Source of the DNA: Actinomycetes bacterium
GTDB taxonomy: Bacteria > Actinomycetota > Acidimicrobiia > Acidimicrobiales > Ilumatobacteraceae
Assembly: GCA_025358125.1 (NCBI GenBank)
Contig: JANYKS010000103.1
Location: 25,561-89,560 of the forward strand
DNA: 64,000 nucleotides
Direction: 5' to 3'
Made by a program: the position numbers and the translations under genes
The notes under the pieces: model-generated
What the model saw: only the letters and a program-made list of their open reading frames with translations
Database searches by the model: none
Told to the model about the DNA's origin: nothing
In this document: piece after piece, positions 1 to 6,554 of the stretch
Position numbering within the stretch: the stretch's first letter is position 1
How the letters are laid out: every line of letters begins with the position of its first letter

Positions 1-2
1 TC

Positions 3-536
3 GGCGGCGGATACTGGCGTCACTATTGGCTGCTTCTCGCGGCGCCGGTCAGCGCTCTTGGCGGAGTCGCTTTGGCACGAGCAGGCAGGTTCACTTCCGT
101 CGCCGCGGCCGTGGCTCTCGTGCCGTGTCTGGCGATCTCGACATGGGTCTACGTGGGCGACTCGTCAACCGTCACAGTCAGGGCGACCGCGGATCGGCGT
201 TCCCAACTGGACGAGAAAGTCGCTGCGTGGTTCGTCGCCAACCGGAAACCCGGCGACAACCTGTACGCGCTGTGCGTTAGCTCAGCGGTCTATGCCGACG
301 CAAATCAGGATCCCGGCTTTCCCTATCTCTGGTTTCCAGAGGTCTACGCCGCCCCGAACGCTCAGAAACTGCTGCTGTCATATCTCAGCGATCCTGTACG
401 TGCCCCGAAGTTCATCGCCCAGTACCAAGCCGTGTCGTCGTGTGACCGCACCGGTCGGCTCGACACCATCCTCAAGACTTCGTACCGCCAGGTGAGCCGC
501 ATCGGCTTCGCAATCATCTTGCAACGAAAACCGTGA
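3..536 (+). CDS. C-terminus of a polytopic GT-C (family 39-like) glycosyltransferase, partial
   Basis: The reading frame is open from the first bases of the window, so this is the last 177 residues of a larger gene whose start lies upstream. It opens with a short YWRHYWLLLAAP stretch. That resembles the 'HY-x-x-x-L-x-P' loop/helix of dolichyl-phosphate-mannose-type membrane glycosyltransferases. A further hydrophobic helix follows (AAAVALVPCLAISTWVY), then a roughly 120-residue soluble tail with WF and PYLWFPEVY motifs. Enzymes of this class transfer sugars from polyprenyl-phosphate donors at the outer face of the membrane. The family call is an inference from the fragment. A second GT-C-like membrane protein lies at 9.5-10.9 kb, so the cluster may carry two such proteins. 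Confidence 0.55.
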   Translation, partial: GGGYWRHYWLLLAAPVSALGGVALARAGRFTSVAAAVALVPCLAISTWVYVGDSSTVTVRATADRRSQLDEKVAAWFVANRKPGDNLYALCVSSAVYADANQDPGFPYLWFPEVYAAPNAQKLLLSYLSDPVRAPKFIAQYQAVSSCDRTGRLDTILKTSYRQVSRIGFAIILQRKP

Positions 537-603
537 TGACCCACGAATTCGCGAGCGTGCTCTGTTCGACGAAGATGGCTGCCCGATCGCGTACCTCTCG
601 CGG

Positions 604-1527
604 CTACTGGCGCGCACCTACATCCTCAATCTGAGGACCGACAGCTACCTCGGTAACGTCAGACCCGGGTTCGAGACGGTCGTCGCGGCCGCGGCGCGAG
701 ACCCACACGTAGACGACTCCGACGGCAACTGCGGTTCCGAACACGATCGTCAGCTTCCAAACACCTTGGCGTTGGAGGAGGTTCACGATCCGCGACTGCC
801 AGTCATCGACCTTGGCGGTGAGCGGGTCGGAGGTGCGGTCGGTGATCGCGCTGTACCAATACCAGGTGAGGTAGGCGCCTGTGGCGATGATGAAGATGGC
901 AGAGACGCGATCGATGAACCGCAATCCCTTTCGGAGAATGCGCACCAGGGTGCCGCTGGCGAAGGCGAGCGTCACGGTCAGCGCGGTGACGAGCAGCGCC
1001 ATCCCGGCTCCGTAGAGCGCGACGCTGATCACGCCGGTGAGCAAGCCCTTGGACTGGAACGACCCGAACACGGCCGAGATGAGGAAGCCGATGGTGCAAC
1101 CGATCGAGGCGATCGCGTAGGCGACACCGAATCCGAACATCGACGAGACTGTTCTCGTTCGCCGTTGGCCGGTGCCGATACGCGGCATCGCGAGCGGTGG
1201 TTTCCAACCGGCGAGCATGAAGCATCCGAGCACGAGCAGCCCCACGCCGATCACGAGCGAGGCGTACTTTGCGTTCGCTTGGATGCTCGACGTGAACAGC
1301 CGTGAAATGACGCCGACGATCAGAAAGACCGTGATGAACCCGGCCGAGGTGGCGCCGCTGACGACGAGGGCCCGTTCGACGCTGGCGCGCTGGGTACCGG
1401 GCTGGCGTGTCTCGATGCCGAGGAAGTACATCAAGTATGCGGGAAGCAGCACGAAGCCGCACGGATTGACCGCAGCGAACATGCCCAGCAGGAAGCTGTA
1501 CGCGAAGTTGCCCTGCAGCGCAATCAT
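604..1527 (-). CDS. ccdA: CcdA/DsbD-type transmembrane electron carrier
   Basis: A 307-residue polytopic membrane protein, counted from the ATG that gives MIALQGNF. An upstream in-frame start exists, but it would overlap the preceding gene. It has the CcdA hallmarks: an NPCG motif in the first membrane helix (Cys23) and a second Cys in a later helix (IASIGC, about Cys144). Such proteins carry electrons from cytoplasmic thioredoxin across the membrane to extracytoplasmic thioredoxin-fold proteins. The gene starts 10 nt after the stop of a thioredoxin-like lipoprotein on the same strand, so the two are almost certainly an operon of carrier plus client. Low-complexity positively charged residues end the C-terminus. 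Confidence 0.9.
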   Translation of the reverse strand: MIALQGNFAYSFLLGMFAAVNPCGFVLLPAYLMYFLGIETRQPGTQRASVERALVVSGATSAGFITVFLIVGVISRLFTSSIQANAKYASLVIGVGLLVLGCFMLAGWKPPLAMPRIGTGQRRTRTVSSMFGFGVAYAIASIGCTIGFLISAVFGSFQSKGLLTGVISVALYGAGMALLVTALTVTLAFASGTLVRILRKGLRFIDRVSAIFIIATGAYLTWYWYSAITDRTSDPLTAKVDDWQSRIVNLLQRQGVWKLTIVFGTAVAVGVVYVWVSRRGRDDRLEPGSDVTEVAVGPQIEDVGARQ

Positions 1528-1537
1528 CGTTGCGACA

Positions 1538-2266
1538 TCACGCGGCGGTTGCGCGGCCGAGCACGGTGTCGAATGTCGCCTTGTCGACCGCACCGAGCAG
1601 GGTCTGCACGGTCCCGTCGGCGCCGATCACCACGAAGGCGGGCTGGCTCGGTACCGAGAAGTGGGCGAACACCTTGCCGGGGTCGTCGCTGATCTGCGGG
1701 AAGGTCAATCCGTACTTGTCGATAAAGCGTTGGAATGACGTGTCGTCACCGGTCCAGGCAACGCCGACGAACTCGACCTTGCCTGCCCATTTCTGGCGTG
1801 CCGCTTCGACCGAAGGGGCTTCACGATTGCAGATGCTTCAAGTGGGCGCCCAGAACCAGAATGCGACCGGTCGTCCAGCGACCGACGCACCCTCGAACTG
1901 GCCGCCACCAACGAGTGGCGCGGTGAACTGCAACACCGCCGGCACGCTGTTGGCAGTCGCAGTCGCAGTCGCAGTCGCAGTCGCAGTCGCCGCCGCTTTC
2001 GTAGCCGCCGCCGAGCCCGCGGTCGCAGTTGTGGCCGCAGTCGAGGCTGCGGTCGCAGTTGTAGCTGCGGTCGCAGTTGTGGCCGCGGTCGCAGTTGTGG
2101 CCGCGGTCGGGGCTCCGCCGGACGTGGCGGGGCTGGAGCTCTTCGGAGAAGCCCCGCAACTCGTGACACCGAGCGCGAGCACGGCCGCGACCCCAAGCGC
2201 CCGGCCGAGCCGCACGCGGCCTGCTCGAGGAGTGCCGACTCGACGGTTCACAGCGAAAGCGTTCAT
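1538..2266 (-). CDS. MPT53/DsbE-like thioredoxin-fold lipoprotein with in-frame TGA in the CxxC motif (probable selenoprotein, UxxC)
   Basis: The 242-residue product starts at ATG 2266 (MNAFAVNRR). It has a basic n-region, a hydrophobic helix and a lipobox ending VTSC (Cys37), so it should be an extracytoplasmic lipoprotein. An Ala/Thr-rich linker (about residues 45-98) leads into a thioredoxin/TlpA-like domain. At residue 143 the frame meets TGA (1838-1840) in the context WAPT-TGA-SIC-NREAPS. The TGA replaces the first Cys of the active-site CxxC; the second (Cys146) is present. Past the TGA the same frame runs on for 99 codons with clear homology (FVGVAW, VPSQPAFVVIGADG) to a normal stop. 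The pattern fits selenocysteine (UxxC), not decay, and a hairpin follows the TGA. ccdA lies directly downstream. An alternative reading is a nonsense-mutated dsbE. Confidence 0.85.
1796..1824 (-). promoter_or_regulatory. Candidate bacterial SECIS hairpin in the thioredoxin-like lipoprotein gene
   Basis: On the minus strand this starts 14 nt after the in-frame TGA. It folds as GUG/CGC, an internal loop, GCC/GGC, a C-C mismatch and CUUC/GAAG, capped by the tetraloop GGUC. The apical loop begins after a 26-nt gap from the UGA and opens with two G residues. That fits the published general bSECIS pattern: loop 16-37 nt downstream, with a G in the first two loop positions. Function is inferred from structure only. 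Confidence 0.6.
1953..1988. repeat. Hexanucleotide tandem repeat (gcagtc)x6 in the lipoprotein linker
   Basis: Six exact copies of gcagtc encode alternating Ala-Thr on the minus strand. A second, longer degenerate repeat of about 18 bp (ggtcgcagttgtggccgc) continues over roughly 2022-2107. Both lie in the linker between the lipid anchor and the thioredoxin fold. Linker length could therefore vary by replication slippage without shifting the frame. Confidence 0.85.
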
Positions 2267-2315
2267 CGCGACACGTTCGCAGGCGCCAGCGGTATCCGCT
2301 CGTCGCCGGCCGCAT

Positions 2316-2400
2316 GTTTCGCGAAAGTTTCGGGTCGGGTCCGGTACGTTTCGCAATGTTGGCCGGCGGCCACCGCCAGAGTTTCGCGGATGTTTCGCGG
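2316..2400 (+). promoter_or_regulatory. Helically phased GTTTCG repeats in a divergent promoter
   Basis: GTTTCG occurs at 2316, 2327, 2348, 2381 and 2392, with spacings of 11, 21, 33 and 11 bp. The sites therefore fall on nearly the same face of the helix. The first copy is part of the palindrome TTTCGCGAAA (2317-2326). The block lies in the 222-bp gap between the thioredoxin-like lipoprotein gene (minus) and the small gene pair on the plus strand. The same element, also with 11-bp spacing, recurs at 3691-3708. It is likely a regulator-binding site; the regulator is unknown. Confidence 0.5.
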
Positions 2401-2488
2401 GTCGCCAGCCCGCAGAGCACGACGTCCGATCTACTCTTTGTGGGTGTCGTCGAACCCATGCTCGCACCTTCGAGCCGGGGCGAGCCCG

Positions 2489-2854
2489 GTGCATGACGGC
2501 GGCGTCGTGATCCGACTCGACGACAAGTCGGTCCTGTACTTCGGTGACGGTTCGCCCTCGGGTGTGCACGGTCTGGCTGCAGGCGGTGAACTCGTCGTGG
2601 TGGATCCGTCCTGCTCGACCTCCATCCAACTGGCGCGCCAGTTCGATGTTGTCTGGATCGACCGCCGCACGATCCGGATGGCGGCGATCGAGGCGTGTCG
2701 TGCCGTTCTGGATTCCGCAGTTGCACACCTGTCGCCCGGCGGGTTGCTCGTCGGTGTCTTCGATCAACGTGCCACGGATCTGCGCCGCCAGTTCGTCCAG
2801 ATGTGCGATCAGTTCAACCTGGAGCGAGCCGCAGGTATCGCCATCCCGCGGTGA
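2489..2854 (+). CDS. Uncharacterised small protein upstream of a rhodanese
   Basis: About 121 residues from GTG 2489; GTG 2507 is an alternative start. I do not recognise a family. The sequence has a compact alpha/beta look (ELVVVDPSCS, FDVVWIDRRT, LSPGGLLVGVFDQ), which recalls a degenerate Rossmann or methyltransferase-like fold without a clear cofactor loop. Its stop overlaps the start of the rhodanese gene by GTGA, so the two are translationally coupled. It is transcribed divergently from the CcdA/thioredoxin pair across the GTTTCG-repeat promoter, suggesting shared regulation. Confidence 0.5.
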   Translation: MHDGGVVIRLDDKSVLYFGDGSPSGVHGLAAGGELVVVDPSCSTSIQLARQFDVVWIDRRTIRMAAIEACRAVLDSAVAHLSPGGLLVGVFDQRATDLRRQFVQMCDQFNLERAAGIAIPR

Positions 2855-3033
2855 CGTCGACGGATCAGTCGTTGGTGGTGGTATGCAATGGGGGGTACAG
2901 CTCGTCGCTGGCAGCGGTGAACCTCATGCTGCTCGGGTTCACGCGTGTCTCGGATCTCGTCGGTGGCCACCAGGCGTGGAAAGCGGCCGGATTGCCGGTT
3001 GAACACCCCGATCATTCGTCACTCGATTTCTGA
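2851..3033 (+). CDS. Short rhodanese-like protein (C-terminal half domain)
   Basis: Sixty residues from GTG 2851, overlapping the upstream stop by 4 bp. It contains the catalytic-loop half of a rhodanese fold: LVVVCNGGYSSSLAA (active Cys) followed by GFTRVSDLVGGHQAWKAAGLP. The N-terminal half normally present in actinobacterial single-domain rhodaneses of about 100-120 residues is missing in this frame. It may be a truncated gene or a minimal sulfur carrier that pairs with the protein encoded just upstream. Its last 15 bp overlap, convergently, the end of the methyltransferase gene. Confidence 0.65.
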   Translation: MTSTDQSLVVVCNGGYSSSLAAVNLMLLGFTRVSDLVGGHQAWKAAGLPVEHPDHSSLDF

Positions 3034-3645
3034 TCGCGAGTGCGACCGCATCACAGCATGCGTGAACCACTGGGTCGCTCCCCATGGGGTGAGATGCTCA
3101 CGTTCGAACGATTCGATGAGATCGAATCCCGAGCCGAACACTGATTCCAGTGAGCCGGCGCTGTGTCGAGCCACCGGAAGGCCGCTGCATTGCTCGGGGC
3201 CACGTTCGGCGAACGTCGCGATGACGAGGTGTCCTTCGGGGCGAAGCGCTGCGGCAGCGGTGCGAACGTATGCGGCCTGGTCCGCGCCGTCAGTGAGGAA
3301 GTGGAACGCGGCCCGGTCGTGCCACACGTCGATCGCGGTCGGAAACAGCACTGAGCGAGCATCTGAGCGGATGAACTGGACGTGGGCTGAGTCGTCCCCC
3401 AGATTGGCGCCCAGCCGGTCGAGCGCGGTTTGTGAGATGTCGACGGCCGTGATCGAGCGGTACCCAGCGGCGAGGAGTTCGCTGATCAACGTCGAGGTGC
3501 CTGCGCCGATGGTCGCAATGCTCTCCGCTGGCGCCGTCACGCGGCGCACCAGGTCCGTTCACGGTCGAGCGTTGCGTTGATACCAGCTGGCGTTGTTGCC
3601 GTCGCTGGCGGTCCACACCGACTCCCAGTGCCGTTCGTGATTCAT
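3019..3645 (-). CDS. Class I SAM-dependent methyltransferase with in-frame TGA at codon 29 (candidate selenoprotein)
   Basis: The gene begins at ATG 3645 (MNHERHWESVW), typical of the 'HWExVY..SWYQ' methyltransferase family. After SWYQRNARP the frame reads TGA (3559-3561) and then continues without a break as TDLVRRV through the SAM-binding loop (IATIGAGTST), AVDIS, DVWHDRAAFHFL and the C-terminal TPWGATQWFTH to a stop at 3019. The total is 208 residues with position 29 as the TGA. Both halves belong to the same family and are needed for a complete fold, and a strong hairpin follows the TGA. Selenocysteine is therefore the preferred reading; a nonsense mutation, or restart at a downstream GTG, is the alternative. 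It is divergent from the AhpD/radical SAM operon. Confidence 0.75.
3531..3547 (-). promoter_or_regulatory. Candidate bacterial SECIS hairpin in the methyltransferase gene
   Basis: Downstream of the TGA the minus strand forms a perfect 6-bp stem GCGCCG/CGGCGC with the 5-nt loop CGUGA. The loop starts after 17 nt, close to the UGA-to-loop distance in E. coli fdhF, and its second base is G. This meets the general bSECIS rule. Random GC-rich sequence forms hairpins easily, so this alone is weak evidence. Confidence 0.5.
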
Positions 3646-3690
3646 CACGGGCAACGGTAATCGCGCTGTACCGGCCGACGTTGTGGGGGC

Positions 3691-3708
3691 GCGAAACGTT
3701 TGCGAAAC
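3691..3708 (-). promoter_or_regulatory. Pair of GTTTCGC repeats, 11 bp apart, in the methyltransferase/AhpD divergent promoter
   Basis: Two exact GCGAAAC copies (3691-3697 and 3702-3708) lie between the methyltransferase gene (minus) and the AhpD-like gene (plus). On the minus strand they read GTTTCGC with the same 11-bp period as the block at 2316-2400. This links the two divergent promoters and hence both nearby TGA-containing genes. Confidence 0.5.
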
Positions 3709-3759
3709 AATCCAGAACGACGAAGCGCGATGGGCCCAGGTCAACCAGAATATGTGGGT

Positions 3760-4314
3760 ATGACACGCGTGCAACTGCTCGATGCCGGTCGAGCGCCGAT
3801 CACGGCCCAGCAGTACTACGCCGAGGGTGATCCAGGTCCGATCGTTGCTGCGCTGGCCTCGGTGCCCGAGCTGCTCGGCCCGACACTCGGCTTCGTAGCG
3901 GCCGCGCTGGGTCGGGGTAGCACGTCCGTGCGGCTCAAGGAGTTCGCGATCCTGCGGACATCGGCGCTGCAGGGATGCCAGTTCTGCATCCACGCCCACA
4001 CCTCGGTATCCCTCGACATCGGACTCTCGCCAGAGGAGATCCGTGCCCTGCGCGGCGAGGTGCCGCTCGAAGACGGGTTCCCCTCCGAATCCGAGCGCGC
4101 TCTCATTGGTTGGATCGACGCGCTCGCAGGAGCGACCGGTCCGATACCCGACGACGTGTGGGTCGAGGCGAGACGGCATTGGCCCGAGCACGTTCTCGTC
4201 GAACTGACGGTCACCGTTGGCGCGACGATGTTCCTGAACCGGTTCGCCACCGGTTTCGAGTTGCCAACAGCCGATCACGTCATGGCGCGTCTCGATGCAG
4301 CGGGTCTGGCATGA
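3760..4314 (+). CDS. AhpD-like (carboxymuconolactone decarboxylase family) oxidoreductase
   Basis: About 184 residues from ATG 3760 (MTRVQLLDAGR); ATG 3730 is an alternative start. It carries the AhpD/CMD signature CQFCIHAHT, that is Cys73-x2-Cys76-x3-His80 (CxxC-x3-H), within an all-helical domain. Family members act as alkylhydroperoxidase partners or thiol peroxidases. The stop overlaps the start of the radical SAM gene (ATGA), so the two proteins are probably made together. Both Cys codons are intact here, unlike the neighbouring thioredoxin-like gene. Confidence 0.85.
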   Translation: MTRVQLLDAGRAPITAQQYYAEGDPGPIVAALASVPELLGPTLGFVAAALGRGSTSVRLKEFAILRTSALQGCQFCIHAHTSVSLDIGLSPEEIRALRGEVPLEDGFPSESERALIGWIDALAGATGPIPDDVWVEARRHWPEHVLVELTVTVGATMFLNRFATGFELPTADHVMARLDAAGLA

Positions 4315-5192
4315 CGATGGTCGCGTCGCGCCCGGCAGCGGTGACGGTTCCGAGTGCGGCGTCTGGCCCCATCGCAGAGGCCGTTGCTTCGGGCGAACTG
4401 CCGGGTCGGGTGTGGATCTACTCGAACTACCACTGCAACCTCGCGTGTTCATACTGTCTCACCGAATCGTCACCGCGTAGTGAGCGACGCCAACTCACTG
4501 CCGAACAGATGCTGGCCGTGGCCGAACAGGCGAGATCGCTCGGCTTCACGGCGCTCGGTGTCACCGGGGGAGAGCCCCTCCTGCTCCCATGGCTGCCGGA
4601 AACAGTGCTTGCGATGGCGCATCAGTTGCCGGTGGTATTGCTGACCAACGGCACGCTGTTCGCGGGCGACCGGATCAAGCGGGCCGCGATGCTGGCCGAC
4701 CCGAACATCGCACTGCAGATCTCGCTCGACTCACATCTGCCCGATCTCAACGACATGGCGCGCGGCCCCGACAACTTTGCCAACGTCGTCTCGGCGGTGC
4801 CTCGCTTGGTGGCCAGCGGCGTGCGGGTCCGCATCGCTACGACCACGGCCGGTCCGCTCGACAGCCCGCTCCTCGATCCGTTGCGCGACCTTGTCCGCTC
4901 ACTCGGGGTCTGCGATGAGGATCACGTGATCCGACCGATCGTGCGCCGCGGCCGGGCCGACGAGCGCGAGCTCGGCGTCTTGGCGGCTGCCAGAGACATC
5001 CCGAGCGAACTCACCATCGCTGCCGATGGAGCGTTTTGGGGTAGCTTCGGGCCAACGGTGCGCTCCGGCCGGCTCGACACGGATCTGTTGCTGACGAGAA
5101 CGATCCTGCCCCTGTCCGTGCCAGCCAATGCACTGCTGGCGACCATGCGTGGCCTGCCGGAAGGCGCCGACGCAAGCCTTGGGATTCGTTGA
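4311..5192 (+). CDS. Radical SAM enzyme
   Basis: A 293-residue protein from ATG 4311, overlapping the AhpD-like stop by 4 bp. It has the radical SAM cluster motif CNLACSYC (Cys42-x3-Cys46-x2-Cys49), preceded by VWIYSNYH. A GGEPLL motif for SAM binding, LLTNGTL and ISLDSHL give the usual half-barrel order. The C-terminal part has no Cys-rich SPASM or ArsS-type extension. Substrate is unknown. The neighbours are a DUF2064 transferase, a GT2 enzyme, an epimerase and an MTA phosphorylase, which suggests modification of a nucleoside or sugar. Homologues of the two transferases are described as 'rSAM/selenodomain-associated'. Confidence 0.88.
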   Translation: MTMVASRPAAVTVPSAASGPIAEAVASGELPGRVWIYSNYHCNLACSYCLTESSPRSERRQLTAEQMLAVAEQARSLGFTALGVTGGEPLLLPWLPETVLAMAHQLPVVLLTNGTLFAGDRIKRAAMLADPNIALQISLDSHLPDLNDMARGPDNFANVVSAVPRLVASGVRVRIATTTAGPLDSPLLDPLRDLVRSLGVCDEDHVIRPIVRRGRADERELGVLAAARDIPSELTIAADGAFWGSFGPTVRSGRLDTDLLLTRTILPLSVPANALLATMRGLPEGADASLGIR

Positions 5193-5224
5193 GCGTGACA
5201 CCAACCGGGGCCGGTCGGCTCCAA

Positions 5225-5860
5225 TCAAGCCAAAGATGCAATGACTGCGGCGGCAACCGCGCCCAGACGTCCGCGCCGATTCGACCGAGCCGCGGCATGG
5301 AGATCTTGGATCGAGTCGAGATCGCGCGACATCGACAACAGCCGAACGGGGCGTGCGAGCCGATGCAGACGACGAAGCTGCGCCAGGCCGGTGTGGGAAC
5401 GGCTCATCGGCATGCCGTCGAAGAAACTCGCGAGCGAGGGTTCGTCGACCGACGCGAGGCCGATGCACCAGTACCCGCCATCGGTCGCCAAGCCGATCAC
5501 GTCGACGCCTCGGTGCAACCAATGGACGGCCTCGCCGAGACGAGCAGCGGCATGCGGAGTCTCCATGCCGACGATCACGCCCGGGCCGAGGTCTGCGAAC
5601 CCGTTGGAGAGCCGCTGCTCGAGACCGTCGCCGCGTTGGGCAACGACCTCGAACTCCGTCGGAGTGACCGCGGGCCGCTCGCCATCCAGCAAGAGGACCC
5701 GTCGCAACGACGTATCGGCGACAGCCGTCTCGACTGCATCGAACGTATCGGCAAGCGCTGCCGCTGCGATCTCTGCAGCCTGGTCGTAGGTGCACGGTGG
5801 ACACATCCGGGTCTTGACCAGACCGGCGACCGGCGATTTGGCGATGATGGTGATGTGCAC
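5225..5860 (-). CDS. DUF2064/TIGR04282-type glycosyltransferase-like protein ('transferase 1, rSAM/selenodomain-associated')
   Basis: A 211-residue protein starting MHITIIAKSPVAGLVKTR, the nucleotide-binding opening typical of CofC-like/TIGR04282 transferases. LATDGGYWCIGLA matches the family's conserved DGGYxLIGL segment, here with Trp-Cys. The family is related to nucleotidyl/glycosyl transferases with a GT-A fold and has been tied to radical SAM loci, including arsenosugar-type ones. It follows the GT2 gene after 3 nt on the same strand and converges with the radical SAM gene. Donor and acceptor are unknown. Confidence 0.82.
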   Translation of the reverse strand: MHITIIAKSPVAGLVKTRMCPPCTYDQAAEIAAAALADTFDAVETAVADTSLRRVLLLDGERPAVTPTEFEVVAQRGDGLEQRLSNGFADLGPGVIVGMETPHAAARLGEAVHWLHRGVDVIGLATDGGYWCIGLASVDEPSLASFFDGMPMSRSHTGLAQLRRLHRLARPVRLLSMSRDLDSIQDLHAAARSNRRGRLGAVAAAVIASLA

Positions 5861-5863
5861 GGC

Positions 5864-6520
5864 TCAGCTCCGACGGTCGTCGCGCAGCAGTCGGGTCATG
5901 TCGCTGATCGCCCTTGCCGTTCCACCCACGGTGCCGGTCACCTTCGATCGACCGGCTCTAGCGGCGTACTCGATCGGCACATCGCGGATCTGCCATCCGG
6001 CGAGGTGGGCGCGCAGCACCATCTCGAGTGGCCATCCGCTTCGACGATCGCGGAGATCGAGCGCAAGCAGGGCATCGCGACGAGCCGCGCGCATCGGACC
6101 GAGGTCGCGTACCGACAGTCCCGTGCGGCGGCGAACCTCTGCGGCCAGTACCCGGTTGGCGAAGCGGGCGTGGGCCGGCCAGACGCCGCGGCGCGCGATG
6201 CGCGCCCCGATCACGAGGTCGGCTTCGCCTCGTTCCACGTATCCGGCCACGACCGGGAGCATGACCGGGTCGAGCGAGGCGTCGCAGTCCATGAAGCACA
6301 CCACGTCAGACGTCGCAGCCAGCAGGCCGGCGAAGCAGGCCGATCCGAACCCGCGGGTCGGCTCGGACACCACGAGCGCGCCGTTCGCAACTGCGATCGC
6401 AGCCGTTGCGTCGGTGCAGCCGTTGTCGACGACGATCGGGTTGTAGCCATGCGGCATTCGCCGCAGGACCCATTCGATCGCAGCTTGCTCGTTCAGTGCT
6501 GGCAAGACGACATCAGGCAC
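5864..6520 (-). CDS. Family 2 glycosyltransferase
   Basis: A 218-residue soluble GT-A protein. MPDVVLPALNEQAAIEWVL and IVVDNGCTDAT form the UDP-sugar binding core, FMDCDASLDP contains the DxD-type metal site, and DLGPMRA and GWPLEMVLRA occupy the acceptor region. This matches the short GT2 proteins found beside DUF2064 transferases (TIGR04283-like). It starts 34 bp from the divergently transcribed epimerase and forms a two-gene operon with the DUF2064 gene. Confidence 0.88.
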   Translation of the reverse strand: MPDVVLPALNEQAAIEWVLRRMPHGYNPIVVDNGCTDATAAIAVANGALVVSEPTRGFGSACFAGLLAATSDVVCFMDCDASLDPVMLPVVAGYVERGEADLVIGARIARRGVWPAHARFANRVLAAEVRRRTGLSVRDLGPMRAARRDALLALDLRDRRSGWPLEMVLRAHLAGWQIRDVPIEYAARAGRSKVTGTVGGTARAISDMTRLLRDDRRS

Positions 6521-6554
6521 GGTTGCTCACTTCGCTGACAGAAAGGAGAATGAT

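Noticed and set aside
2851..3033. Rhodanese as a fourth Sec candidate
   Set aside because: Its catalytic-loop Cys is an ordinary TGC codon, and the frame upstream of GTG 2851 does not encode the missing half.
4311..5192. ArsS (arsenosugar radical SAM enzyme)
   Set aside because: The C-terminal Cys-rich domain of ArsS is absent; only the core radical SAM motif is present.
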